Assembly (NCBI GenBank): GCA_002371675.1
Contig: DFGE01000015.1
Span: forward strand, 1-64,000
Source of the DNA: Clostridiales bacterium UBA3758
GTDB taxonomy: Bacteria; Bacillota; Clostridia; Oscillospirales; Oscillospiraceae
Length of the DNA: 64,000 nucleotides
Reading direction: 5' to 3'
Position 1 is the stretch's first letter. The number at the start of each line of letters is the position of its first letter. A program made the position numbers and the translations under genes. Under the pieces are notes generated by a model, which ran no database searches, was not told the DNA's origin, and was given only the letters and a program-made list of their open reading frames with translations. Positions 1 through 7,395 of this stretch are shown piece after piece.

Positions 1-1110
1 TTTACCGGGCGTACCTGTCCTTACGGATATGAGCTTGTGAAATCCGGGCGCATGAACAAACGAAAGCATGAGGTACACGACCTTGCAATCTGCGAGGACG
101 AGGCCGCTGTTGTCCGTGAAATGTTCCGTCTTGCCTATGTCTACGGATACGGTGCTCAACGGATCGCTAACCGGCTGCATGAGCTTGGATATAAAAATCG
201 GGCAGGTGAAAACTGGCACCCTGCCACGATTCAATCTATATTGAGAAATGTCGTGTATATCGGCATCCTGCGCTGCGGTGAATCCCAATCTCCCGTTCAA
301 GAGCGCCTGCGCATCGTGGACGATAAGACCTTTTACGAAGTGAAGGCCATGTTGGAAAGCCGGTCACGGCAATACCAGGACACGCGATCTGCTCCGTTAA
401 ATACCCGCGGAAATTCACTTCTGGCCGGGAATATCTTTTGCGGCCATTGTGGGGCGCGTCTGTGCATCACGACCAACGGAAAAGGCTGTCCAAAAGCAGA
501 TGGAACCGACACAATCAGGACGCGGTATTGCTGCCAGACCAAGACCCGCAAGCATGGTGAATGTGACGGGCAGACCGGCTATACTGTATATAAAGTGGAT
601 GATACCATCGATGCATTTGTGCGGAACATCCTGGCAAGGGTGAAAGCGGTTGACCGCGGAGAGCTTATTAGAGCGCGAAATCAAGCCGATATTCTTTCCC
701 GGAGGAATCATGTTAAGCAGCTGTTCCAAGCAGCTACAAAGGCCGAGAACGAGCTGCAGCGCCTACAGGGCGAGATCGTAAAGGCCCTTATCGGGGAAAG
801 TGCTTTCACGCCGGAAATGCTCCGGCCAGCCATAGAAGCGCAGGAACGCAAATACGCTGCCCTTATGACCGAGTACAAGGAGGCTGAGGCCGATCTGCAC
901 GACAGCGAAAACAATCTCCTTGCCTTATCAGAGAAGTTTGATGATATGCTCCAATGGGCATACCTGTACGATAACGCCGATATTGCGGCAAAGAAAATGA
1001 TCGTTTCCCGGATCATCGACCGCGTGGACATGTACCGGGATTATGAAATCAGAATCACGCTGAATATCAGCATCGAGCAGTTTCTCAACACCATTGAGCT
1101 TGTTGCATGA
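1..1110 (+). CDS. Large serine recombinase, C-terminal part (5' end outside window)
   Basis: The reading frame is open from base 1, so the gene starts upstream and the catalytic serine domain is not visible. What remains is the 'recombinase' DNA-binding domain (about residues 20-100 of the visible part, with the typical TIQSILRNVVYIG core), a Cys4 zinc-ribbon (CGHCGARL near bases 430-470, then CC and C pairs) and a long Glu/Arg-rich coiled coil before the stop. This layout is that of TnpX/CcrB-like large serine recombinases that move Tn4451-type and conjugative elements in Clostridia. It ends just before a tRNA-Ala fragment, so it is probably the terminal gene of a second mobile element placed in tandem with the one to the right. 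Family call is firm; the element it serves is inference. Confidence 0.9.
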   Translation, partial: FTGRTCPYGYELVKSGRMNKRKHEVHDLAICEDEAAVVREMFRLAYVYGYGAQRIANRLHELGYKNRAGENWHPATIQSILRNVVYIGILRCGESQSPVQERLRIVDDKTFYEVKAMLESRSRQYQDTRSAPLNTRGNSLLAGNIFCGHCGARLCITTNGKGCPKADGTDTIRTRYCCQTKTRKHGECDGQTGYTVYKVDDTIDAFVRNILARVKAVDRGELIRARNQADILSRRNHVKQLFQAATKAENELQRLQGEIVKALIGESAFTPEMLRPAIEAQERKYAALMTEYKEAEADLHDSENNLLALSEKFDDMLQWAYLYDNADIAAKKMIVSRIIDRVDMYRDYEIRITLNISIEQFLNTIELVA

Positions 1111-1162
1111 TCCTGATTCTTTCCCATTCGACACGAATGGGGGTATGTAAATGATGGCTTGC

Positions 1163-1219
<57 letters not shown>

Positions 1220-1220
1220 G

Positions 1221-1255
1221 AAAAGTCCTGAAATCGTAAGATTTCAGGACTTTTT
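1221..1255. terminator. Bidirectional hairpin terminator
   Basis: Perfect inverted repeat AAAAGTCCTGAAATC / GATTTCAGGACTTTT with a GTAA loop and T-tracts on both sides. It lies right after the tRNA end and right after the integrase stop codon, so it can end transcription from both directions. Confidence 0.85.
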
Positions 1256-1276
1256 CGTACTTTTTGAGCCCTGAAA

Positions 1277-2431
1277 TTAGGCGCCGACTGGAATTTGACT
1301 GGAACCGGGATCGTTTCCCAAAAATGCCTTGTTGAACGCCTCTACCGCCTTCTGTTTGACCGGTGATTGTACATGCAGGTAGTGTTGCGTCATGTCCAGA
1401 TCCGCATGCCCCACCATGCTCTGGATGGTCGCGAGATCCACGCCCAGCGCCTGCATCTGGCTCACATAAGTGTGTCGGCAGGAGTGCGGTGTCAGCACAC
1501 GAACATCGCCCAGGGCTTCGATGTAGTCCTTGAATTTCTCCCGGTACATCTTGGGATCGAAGGGCTGTTCCTTCTTCGGCGATTGGAAAATGAACTTGTC
1601 CTCTGTGCTGCGCAGACCGATCACTATGAGCCGCAGACCCTCCGGCACCGGCACGTCCCGCACACTGTCTCTGGATTTCGGGACACCGATTTCCACTCTC
1701 CCGGACACGGTCTTCACCGCCTGCCGGATATGGATCGCCGAGCCATCCTCCTCAATCAGCCTCGGTTCCAGCGCCAAGAGTTCCTGCATACGGATACCCG
1801 TACCCAGCATCAGCCGGATGCTGTCACCGTACTTGTCGCGCGGGAGACCCTCCATCATCCGTTTGACTTCTTCTGCGGTGAAAGCCTCCTTCTCCTCCAT
1901 GGGCTTGTTGGCCTTCATCTTCTCCGCGCAGGCCACCGGATTTCGCCGGATCAGTTCGTTGGCCTCGGCCTTGTTCATGATCTGGAACAGCATCCCTCGC
2001 GCCTTGGCCACATAGCTGTCGGACTTGCCTTCCTTCCGCAGCTCCCGCAGCAGGTCTTCGATGTCCATCGCCTTGATGGTATTGATCGGCCGGTCACCGA
2101 TCTTCTCCTTCAGCGTGGTCAGCGTGTACTTGTAGCTCTGCTGCGTCGTCTTGGAGATGCTGTCCTTGTGCCCTTCATACCAGGTGTCCGCCCACTGGGA
2201 GAACAGGATATTCGGCTGCACCAGGGGCCGCTCGTCCAGGGTAATAAGCCCGGCCTCCAGCTTTTGCTTGAAGTCGTGCATCTTGTCCAGCGCTTCCTTC
2301 CGTGTCCTGCCGTAAAAGGACTTTCGTCTTCTTCGGCCATCCTTCTGGAAGCCGAACATGATGGAGCACTCCCAGCGCCCATCTTTTCTTTTGTTGATAC
2401 TGCCTTCGCCGTTACAGCGTTTCTTTGCCAA
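1277..2431 (-). CDS. Tyrosine site-specific integrase
   Basis: Phage-type integrase (about 384 aa) expected to recombine the tRNA-Ala attachment sites. An N-terminal Arg/Lys-rich AP2-like arm-binding segment (GEGSINKRKDGRW) is followed by a SAM-like core-binding domain and the catalytic domain. The catalytic residues are visible: Arg in GTGIRMQELLAL, HxxR in HSCRHTY, His in VGHADL and the Tyr nucleophile in QHYLHV. I chose the TTG start at 2431 because AAAGGAG lies 5 bases before it; an upstream ATG at 2500 is in frame but has no ribosome site and would add a low-quality leader. The gene sits next to attL, reading toward the attachment site, the standard place for an element integrase. Confidence 0.93.
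   Translation of the reverse strand: MAKKRCNGEGSINKRKDGRWECSIMFGFQKDGRRRRKSFYGRTRKEALDKMHDFKQKLEAGLITLDERPLVQPNILFSQWADTWYEGHKDSISKTTQQSYKYTLTTLKEKIGDRPINTIKAMDIEDLLRELRKEGKSDSYVAKARGMLFQIMNKAEANELIRRNPVACAEKMKANKPMEEKEAFTAEEVKRMMEGLPRDKYGDSIRLMLGTGIRMQELLALEPRLIEEDGSAIHIRQAVKTVSGRVEIGVPKSRDSVRDVPVPEGLRLIVIGLRSTEDKFIFQSPKKEQPFDPKMYREKFKDYIEALGDVRVLTPHSCRHTYVSQMQALGVDLATIQSMVGHADLDMTQHYLHVQSPVKQKAVEAFNKAFLGNDPGSSQIPVGA
1286..1305. repeat. Candidate integrase arm-type sites (left end)
   Basis: GACTGGAAT at 1286 and GACTGGAAC at 1297 lie 11 bp apart, one helical turn, inside the 3' end of the integrase gene. The same word recurs four times at the right end of the element, in the spacing expected for arm-type binding sites of a lambda-like integrase. 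The role is inferred. Confidence 0.5.
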
Positions 2432-2519
2432 AATAACTCCTTTCCTCAGAGCATTGTGTTTCTCCGATCTATTGTTTACATAACTTTTTCGATTTTTCAA
2501 GTGTTTTGTTGAAAAAATA

Positions 2520-2543
2520 CCAGTCGGGTCGAAGCCCGGCTGG
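2520..2543 (-). terminator. Terminator after the excisionase gene
   Basis: Stem CCAGTCGGG/CCCGGCTGG with a 6-base loop, followed on the minus strand by TATTTTTT. It lies 8 bases past the excisionase stop, between it and the integrase, so integrase probably has its own promoter. Confidence 0.7.
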
Positions 2544-2551
2544 AATTTCTC

Positions 2552-2743
2552 TTATTCAAGCTGATCGTCCATCCACTGGAGCAGCTTTTCTTTCGGCACG
2601 ACGAGACGCCGTCCAATGTGAATCGTGGGAAAGCCCTCGCTGTGCATCAGCGTGTAGGCGGAGTTTTTGGCGATGCCGAGGATCTCCGCCACCTGTTGGG
2701 CGTTCAGGGTATAGGGCATTCTCTCAATGTCGGCATTCGTCAT
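2552..2743 (-). CDS. Excisionase-family MerR-like helix-turn-helix protein
   Basis: A 63-aa protein made almost wholly of a winged helix-turn-helix: LNAQQVAEILGI, then an NSAYTLMH recognition helix, then GRRLVVPKEKLLQWM. This is the 'helix-turn-helix domain, excisionase family' (AlpA/Xis-like) pattern. Position next to the integrase supports a recombination directionality factor that bends DNA at the attachment sites. It overlaps the preceding gene by 20 bases, so the two are probably co-translated. Confidence 0.85.
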   Translation of the reverse strand: MTNADIERMPYTLNAQQVAEILGIAKNSAYTLMHSEGFPTIHIGRRLVVPKEKLLQWMDDQLE

Positions 2744-2966
2744 CAGTATCCCCTCGCTTTCTGGGTACCCATTTCAGCTCGTACCCGATCACGTCAGCCA
2801 GCTCCACGACCTCCCGGTAGCGCAGCGAATTGCGCTGCAGCTTGTTAGAGAAGTTGGAGGCTGAATCGCTCCAACCGTACTGCCGGTGAAGCCGATCCAA
2901 AGTCTCCTGCATGGTGAGGCCTGTGCCGACGATCCTTGCTTTGATCTCATTTCTGGTTGTATTCAT
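2724..2966 (-). CDS. DUF6471-like small DNA-binding protein
   Basis: An 80-aa protein resembling the DUF6471 family of small HTH-like proteins found beside integrases of Clostridial elements (core SNFSNKLQRNSLRYREVVELADVIGYELKWVP). Exact function is unknown; a regulatory role in excision or transfer is inference. It is the first gene of the minus-strand run toward excisionase and integrase, and an 18-bp perfect palindrome at 3011-3028 lies about 45 bases upstream, a likely operator. Confidence 0.7.
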   Translation of the reverse strand: MNTTRNEIKARIVGTGLTMQETLDRLHRQYGWSDSASNFSNKLQRNSLRYREVVELADVIGYELKWVPRKRGDTDDECRH

Positions 2967-3010
2967 GGTAAAATCCTTCTTTCTTAAAAATAGTAATGGA
3001 GTTCAAACAA

Positions 3011-3028
3011 TCTGTACGTACGTACAGA
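3011..3028. promoter_or_regulatory. 18-bp perfect palindrome, candidate operator
   Basis: TCTGTACGTACGTACAGA reads the same on both strands. It sits in the 113-base gap between the relaxase gene end and the DUF6471/excisionase/integrase run, upstream of the latter. The element's XRE regulator or the DUF6471 protein is a plausible ligand, but this is inference. Confidence 0.55.
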
Positions 3029-3079
3029 AGATTTCGACTCTTAGATAATATGAAGGGCGATCAAACATGACCGTCCTTT

Positions 3080-4444
3080 TTAGCGTGCGTCTCGATCAGG
3101 ACTCTTGTGGGCAAGTTTGCGCTGCTGTTTTTGCAGTTCCTCCTCGTTCCAGATCTCCCGGACGCGTCCCTCAATATAATCCTTTCCGTAGGAGCGGCAG
3201 AGCGTGTCGTATTTCTCGACTGTCACGGACTTCTCCGCGTTTTCCTCAATCATATGGTCGACCGTAGCCTCCAGGGTGGCGACCCGACCCAACGCGCGTT
3301 CCAGCTCCTTCTTCAGATTGTTGTAAGCGCGCTTCAGATCCTGGTAGGCCTCATAGATGGCCAGGTAAACCTTCTGGAACTTCCGCATGGCGGGCTTGGC
3401 CTTATGCTCCCGGTAGGCTTTTGCCGTCTCCAGCACATCCGGCTGGGGAAGCCGCTCTTCCTCGTCGTAAGCATATTTGCGCGCCTGCTCTTCCAGGTTC
3501 TTCACCTTCGGGACGATTTCGTTCACCCGAGCCTGCGCAGCGTCCGCCTGCTCATTGAGCTGGGCGATGCTGTCCTGCTTCTACTTCTCTTCCTCGGCCA
3601 GCTTTTCCAGATCGTCCAGTGCCTCGACCTTGGCCGCGGAGATATCTGCAAGCCGCTGCTTTTCCTGTTCTACTTTGAACTGGGTCACCGTCAGATGCTC
3701 TTCCGTGCTGCCGCGCTCACCGCGCTGCAGGTCCGTGTACCCGGCCCCGATCATGTGCTCGTAAAAATCATCCTGCAGGACGGAGTAGGACTTTTTCAGC
3801 AGCTTCTTTCCGCTGGGGGTGAGCATCGGCTCGCCGTAATCATCAACGGCCTGCTTGGAATCCCACTTCTTGCTCCGGCTGACCTGCATGATCGTCTCCT
3901 TGACTGTCCCGATCAGAGCCGGGTCCTTACATCGCTTCGACCAAAGAATTTGCTTTTCCACCACCGGGACATAGACTACATGCAGATGGTAGTGGTAGAT
4001 ATCCTCGCCCAGAGCCTCGGACATGGCCCGGTTCCGCTCATCCGCGTGCATGACGGCAGAGAGGATAAACTGCTCGCCTCCGACAATCTTCACCGCGGCT
4101 TCATAAGCATCAGCATAGAACTGCTTGGCAAATTCATAGCCGCCGTTGTTATAAAAGTAGGCGGAGTTTACGTCGAAAATCAGCTCACAGAATTTCGTGG
4201 AGTCCGGCTTCTGGCCCCAGGTGGAGATGACCTTCTGCTGTTCCAGTTCTTTGAACATGTCTTCGTAGGAGCCGGTCGGCTCCTTGAAATGAATATTGAA
4301 CGGGGTACGCTCCGGGACAATATCCGGGTTGGAGTAGATTTCCTTCTGCCGTTCGTTGTGGGCCTGAGCGCCTTTGATGGTGTCGCTCTTTTTCAGGTCG
4401 CGATTTCTGGCGACGGTGCGATCGATCCCGTCGTTTCTTGCCAT
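3080..4444 (-). pseudogene. MobV-type relaxase (Mob/Pre), interrupted by an in-frame amber codon
   Basis: Plasmid mobilization relaxase expected to nick at oriT and pilot the strand. From the ATG at 4444 (GGAGG 8 bases before; an in-frame TTG at 4450 is too close to it) the N-terminal 287 aa hold the Mob_Pre catalytic domain: HNERQ...NPDI near residues 29-42, HADE at 133-136 and the HYHLH metal/catalytic motif at 151-155. A TAG codon at 3583-3581 then interrupts the frame. The same frame continues without other stops to 3080 as a Glu/Lys-rich coiled coil of 166 codons. CAG to TAG is the simplest cause. The catalytic domain could still be made as a short protein; the tail has no ribosome site of its own. 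Confidence 0.85.
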
Positions 4445-4505
4445 GGGCAACGCCTCCTTCTCTTTGTTTTGAGAACCGTTTGGGTTCCGGGGATCACTTC
4501 TGCGG

Positions 4506-4556
4506 AAGTGTAATAACCCACTATGGTACTTTCATCCACAGGCTGCAAAGTACCAT
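4506..4556. other. Candidate origin of transfer (oriT)
   Basis: ATGGTACTTT/AAAGTACCAT (10 bp, 14-base loop) at 4523-4556 sits just before the relaxase gene. Read on the minus strand, the stretch 4532-4506 contains AAAGTA..ATAGTGGGTTAT..ACTT, close in form to the nick-region repeat of pMV158-type MobV origins (ATAGTG/TGTTAT flanked by AAAGT and ACTTT, from memory of that family). Location and shape fit; nicking is untested. Confidence 0.55.
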
Positions 4557-4579
4557 TCATCGTGGGCTCTGCCGAGAGC

Positions 4580-4605
4580 ACAGGGGAAACAGCATTTTCC
4601 CCTGT
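4580..4605. repeat. Inverted repeat beside the candidate oriT
   Basis: ACAGGGGAAA / TTTCCCCTGT, 10 bp perfect with a 6-base loop. Neither side has a clear T-tract, so it is more likely a protein-binding or processing structure of the transfer region than a terminator. Confidence 0.4.
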
Positions 4606-4647
4606 ACCTCTTCGCCGGATCGCCGCCTCTTCCGCGCCGTCGATCCA

Positions 4648-4699
4648 TGCTTTCAAATTGAAAGCACCGCCGAAACTGCGTGCTATCATTTTGAAAGCA
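4648..4699. promoter_or_regulatory. TGAAAGCA repeats downstream of the ParR-like gene
   Basis: The 19-base palindrome TGCTTTCAA-A-TTGAAAGCA (4648-4666) is followed at 4689 by a second TTTTGAAAGCA. Short iterated sites next to a ParM/ParR pair are what a parC-like centromere or operator looks like, but only two copies are present, so this is a weak call. Confidence 0.35.
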
Positions 4700-5035
4700 T
4701 CAAAAGCTGTTGGCGAAATCCAGAATGTCGGCAGGGATCTCCTCATCTGCCTCCACCGTGGATTCCGGGCTCTCGCCCTCCGGAAGCACAAAAAGCCGCC
4801 GGGTACGCATCTCCCGGCAGAGTTCTTCTGCCAGGGCGCGTACATCCAGCGGCTTTTCGTTTGCCTCCAGCGCCATCAGCTTTCGCAGACCTTCGATCAG
4901 AAAGGCGTTCATGGAGAGCGTCTGCGATTCGCTCTTCTCATGCAGCCATTTCCAGATCTCCCGGTCTGTCTTACGGGAGAGATCGAAGCGGAGAAGCAGC
5001 GTCTTCTCGTTCTTCCTCATGATCACATCACGCAT
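4700..5035 (-). CDS. ParR-like / ribbon-helix-helix partner of the actin-like gene
   Basis: A 111-aa protein encoded directly after and overlapping (8 bases) the actin-like ATPase gene. It opens with a basic beta-strand/helix segment (KTLLLRFDLSRKTDREIWKWLHEK) like RHH DNA-binding proteins and ends acidic (ADEEIPADILDFANSF), the usual ParR arrangement of DNA-binding N-terminus and filament-binding acidic tail. Assignment rests on gene order and this charge pattern rather than on a diagnostic motif. The start is uncertain: ATG 5035 lies only 1-2 bases after GGAGG, while GTG 5026 and ATG 5020 are also in frame. Confidence 0.6.
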   Translation of the reverse strand: MRDVIMRKNEKTLLLRFDLSRKTDREIWKWLHEKSESQTLSMNAFLIEGLRKLMALEANEKPLDVRALAEELCREMRTRRLFVLPEGESPESTVEADEEIPADILDFANSF

Positions 5036-5954
5036 CCCTCCGTTTCAGATTGTTCAGAGCCAGCAGCTCGTATCCCTTGACCGTGGCGCAGATATCCTCG
5101 ATATACTGCACGCGGCAACCATCACCGTTCCAGAAGTGCTTGAGGATGCAGGCTCCGCCGCCCATGACGGTGAGGCGCATGATCTCCGGGTTGAACTCGT
5201 ATTCCCGCAGCTTGGCGAGAATCGTGTCCGAATATTCCTCGGCAGCCTTGCGCATGACCGAGGTGTACTTTTCTGCAAGCTCCGCGTTCCCACGGCGCAG
5301 GAAGTCTTCGCACACATCGTAGGGCATAGCGAAACCGCTGACCGCCAGCAGCTCGTTGGACATGCGGATGATGCACTGCTCCACGCCCAGCTTGTCCGTG
5401 TAGCAGCGGCTGGAGATGGGCTTTCCGTCCTTGATGAGCATGGTGTTCATGGTCCCGTTGCCGATGTCCGCCAGAATGTTCAGGCCTTTGAAATCTCCGA
5501 GCCTCTGCACCACTCCGGCGAAGCCCTGGGGGAAGACCTGCACATCGTCGATGCGCACCAGATAATCCTGCCTGTGATACCGAAACTCAATCAGCTCGTT
5601 GCGCATGAGGTATTTGCGAAATGCTTCCTTCTGTGCGCCGATCCACTGGATGGGCAGCCCCACCGCCAGCACTGCCTCACATTCCGTGATGTGTCGGAAC
5701 TCCAGTTCTTTGGCCAGAGCGGCCACGGTGAGGATGTAGTAGTCCTCGTCCTGGCTCTTGTCGCTGACAAAGCCCTTGTGCTCTTCTCCGACCACATAGT
5801 ACTTGCCCTCATAGAAGAGCGCGTCCGGCGTCATGGGCGGCTCGCTGTCGTAGGCTTTGACGCCCGAGCGAAAGACCACATGCCGGCATTTGATGTTGCC
5901 AAAGCCATGGTCGATCCCGATGATTTCTTTTCCGTTGTAGTTGTAATGTTCCAT
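5028..5954 (-). CDS. parM: ParM/StbA-like actin-family ATPase
   Basis: A 308-aa protein of the actin/Hsp70 nucleotide-binding fold used for plasmid segregation. Phosphate-1 motif IGIDHGFGNIK is near residue 12, phosphate-2 LADIGNGTMNT near 165 and the adenosine-type VMGGGACIL near 270. The ATG at 5954 has AAGGAGG upstream. It is the first gene of a two-gene run with the ParR-like partner. Actin-like partition genes on an element that integrates suggest a circular, perhaps replicating, stage that needs stable inheritance. The family call is firm; filament function is inferred. Confidence 0.85.
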   Translation of the reverse strand: MEHYNYNGKEIIGIDHGFGNIKCRHVVFRSGVKAYDSEPPMTPDALFYEGKYYVVGEEHKGFVSDKSQDEDYYILTVAALAKELEFRHITECEAVLAVGLPIQWIGAQKEAFRKYLMRNELIEFRYHRQDYLVRIDDVQVFPQGFAGVVQRLGDFKGLNILADIGNGTMNTMLIKDGKPISSRCYTDKLGVEQCIIRMSNELLAVSGFAMPYDVCEDFLRRGNAELAEKYTSVMRKAAEEYSDTILAKLREYEFNPEIMRLTVMGGGACILKHFWNGDGCRVQYIEDICATVKGYELLALNNLKRRDA

Positions 5955-6413
5955 TAGATGTCCTCCTTAAAATGATTTCGCTTGTGTCTTCTTCTGAGTC
6001 AGCCAGGTCAAGCGTTCCTCCGGCTGATCCATTTTGCCGTTCGCCGGGATTCTACGGTACGAATCCGCTGTTCCAGCGTCCCAGCACGGCCGCAAAAATG
6101 CTTGTCACAGGGTTCACCTCCTTTCTCCGCCCTCGAAAAGTGAAAGCAGTTATTTAAGAACGAAATCTCCCTTTGCCGCTTGCCGTTTTCCCCTCCCTGT
6201 TTCCTGACAGGCAACCCTGCTCGGCGCTGTGCCGTCGGCCCCAAAGGGGCCGCGCTCCCTCTTACGAGATCTTGGCGGTTTATCTCAGTTCGGACGGTCA
6301 TTCACTTGTTCTGACCGTATCGTACCAAGAAAAAAGGCCTCCTCCCGTATATCCGGGATGTAGGAAAACAGGGGTAAAAAGCGAAAAAATCCACGATCAA
6401 GGAAATGATGTGG
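5955..6413. other. Intergenic region before the XRE regulator; no supported gene
   Basis: About 460 bases between divergent parM and the XRE gene. The minus strand has a strong AAAGGAGGTGA (6122-6112) before a GTG at 6108, but that frame closes after 18 codons, so at most a leader peptide. A GGCCCC/GGGGCC palindrome lies near 6240. Otherwise I see nothing recognisable. Confidence 0.5.
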
Positions 6414-6419
6414 TATACT
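6411..6419 (+). promoter_or_regulatory. Extended -10 promoter of the XRE gene
   Basis: TGGTATACT fits an extended -10 (TGnTATACT). The -35 region 17 bases upstream (CCACGA) is weak, consistent with reliance on the TG extension. The XRE start codon is 40 bases downstream. Confidence 0.55.
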
Positions 6420-6458
6420 ATTAAAAAGCCTTGTTTTGCAGCGAAGGAGAGAACGAAA

Positions 6459-7277
6459 ATGTACGTAAAGCTGTCCATTCCCGAGCGCTTGAAGGATTTG
6501 CGCGTGGAGCGCCATCTGACCCTGGAGGAACTGGCCGAAGCCACCGGCCTTTCCAAATCCGCTCTCGGCAGCTATGAGGCCGACGACTACAAGGACATCA
6601 GCCCGTTCAGCATCGTGACGCTCTCAGAGTTCTATGGGGTGTCCACGGATTACCTGCTGGGGGTCTCGGAAATAAAAAATCACCCAGACACAGACCTGGC
6701 CGGTCTGCACCTGAGTGATGATATGATGAAGCTGATGGCAAGCGGGAGGATCAATAACCGCCTGCTGTGTGAGATCGCCACGCATCCGGTTTTTCAGCGC
6801 CTGATGGTGGACACGGAGATCTGTGTGGATCGAATCGCTGCAATGCGGGTTCATGATATGAACGTCGTCCTGGCCGAGGCGCGGAAAACGGTCATGGAAA
6901 AGCACAACCCCGGAGAAAACGATCTGTACATGCGGACGCTGGAGCTGGCTCAGATCGACGAGAATGAGTATTTCAGCCGGGTCGTGCATGACGATCTCGA
7001 TAAGATCATCGCGGATATCCGGGAAGCGCACATAAAAGACACGACCACCGCCGATGCGGTCAATCCCTCCGACACGGCGCGGCAGGAGCTGGAAGCCGCC
7101 ATGAGCTATGAGGGCAGCGCAGAGGAACGTCAGGCCCGCCTGTTCTGCAAGCAGCTGGGCATCAACTACGATAAGCTGTCTAAGGACGAATTCGTCAGCC
7201 TGATCAACATTCTGAAAAAGTCTTCTCTCCTTAAGAGCCAGCCCAACAAACGAGGCAAGAACAACAAGCGGAAGTAA
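6459..7277 (+). CDS. XRE-family transcriptional regulator
   Basis: A 272-aa protein. Residues about 7-65 form a Cro/CI helix-turn-helix (RLKDLRVERHLTLEELAEATGLSKSALGSYE, then FYGVSTDYLLGVSE). The rest is a helical domain of unknown ligand with a Lys/Arg-rich end. The ATG at 6459 has GAAGGAG upstream; an upstream ATG at 6405 lies in the promoter and is rejected. It is divergent from the relaxase/par run and upstream of the restriction-modification operon, so it is the best candidate for the element's transfer/immunity regulator. The target site is unknown; the palindrome at 3011 is a suggestion. Confidence 0.88.
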   Translation: MYVKLSIPERLKDLRVERHLTLEELAEATGLSKSALGSYEADDYKDISPFSIVTLSEFYGVSTDYLLGVSEIKNHPDTDLAGLHLSDDMMKLMASGRINNRLLCEIATHPVFQRLMVDTEICVDRIAAMRVHDMNVVLAEARKTVMEKHNPGENDLYMRTLELAQIDENEYFSRVVHDDLDKIIADIREAHIKDTTTADAVNPSDTARQELEAAMSYEGSAEERQARLFCKQLGINYDKLSKDEFVSLINILKKSSLLKSQPNKRGKNNKRK

Positions 7278-7337
7278 TTTTTATGCTGCGTCTATTTTAC
7301 CCCGTTCAAACAAAGCAAGGCTAAATCAAGATAAAGA

Positions 7338-7366
7338 TTGATTTATCTATATAATTGCGTTATAAT
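7338..7366 (+). promoter_or_regulatory. Sigma-A promoter of the MmeI-like operon
   Basis: TTGATT (7338-7343), 17-bp spacer, TATAAT (7361-7366), 30 bases before the GTG start at 7396. The spacer and flanks are AT-rich. This is a near-consensus constitutive promoter, fitting a defence operon. Confidence 0.85.
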
Positions 7367-7395
7367 TGCCGTAGTATGATTTTGAGGTGATTTCA

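Noticed and set aside
3080..3526. Separate coiled-coil gene after the relaxase
   Set aside because: It is in the same frame as the relaxase with only one amber codon between, and its GTG has no ribosome site, so it is the relaxase tail rather than a gene.
4393..4699. Possible gene between the relaxase and ParR-like genes
   Set aside because: The open frames here are compositional and overlap the oriT-like and repeat structures; no family resemblance and no ribosome site.
6052..6108. 18-codon frame behind a strong AAAGGAGGTGA on the minus strand
   Set aside because: Too short and without any recognisable feature; it might be a leader peptide for parM but cannot be supported.
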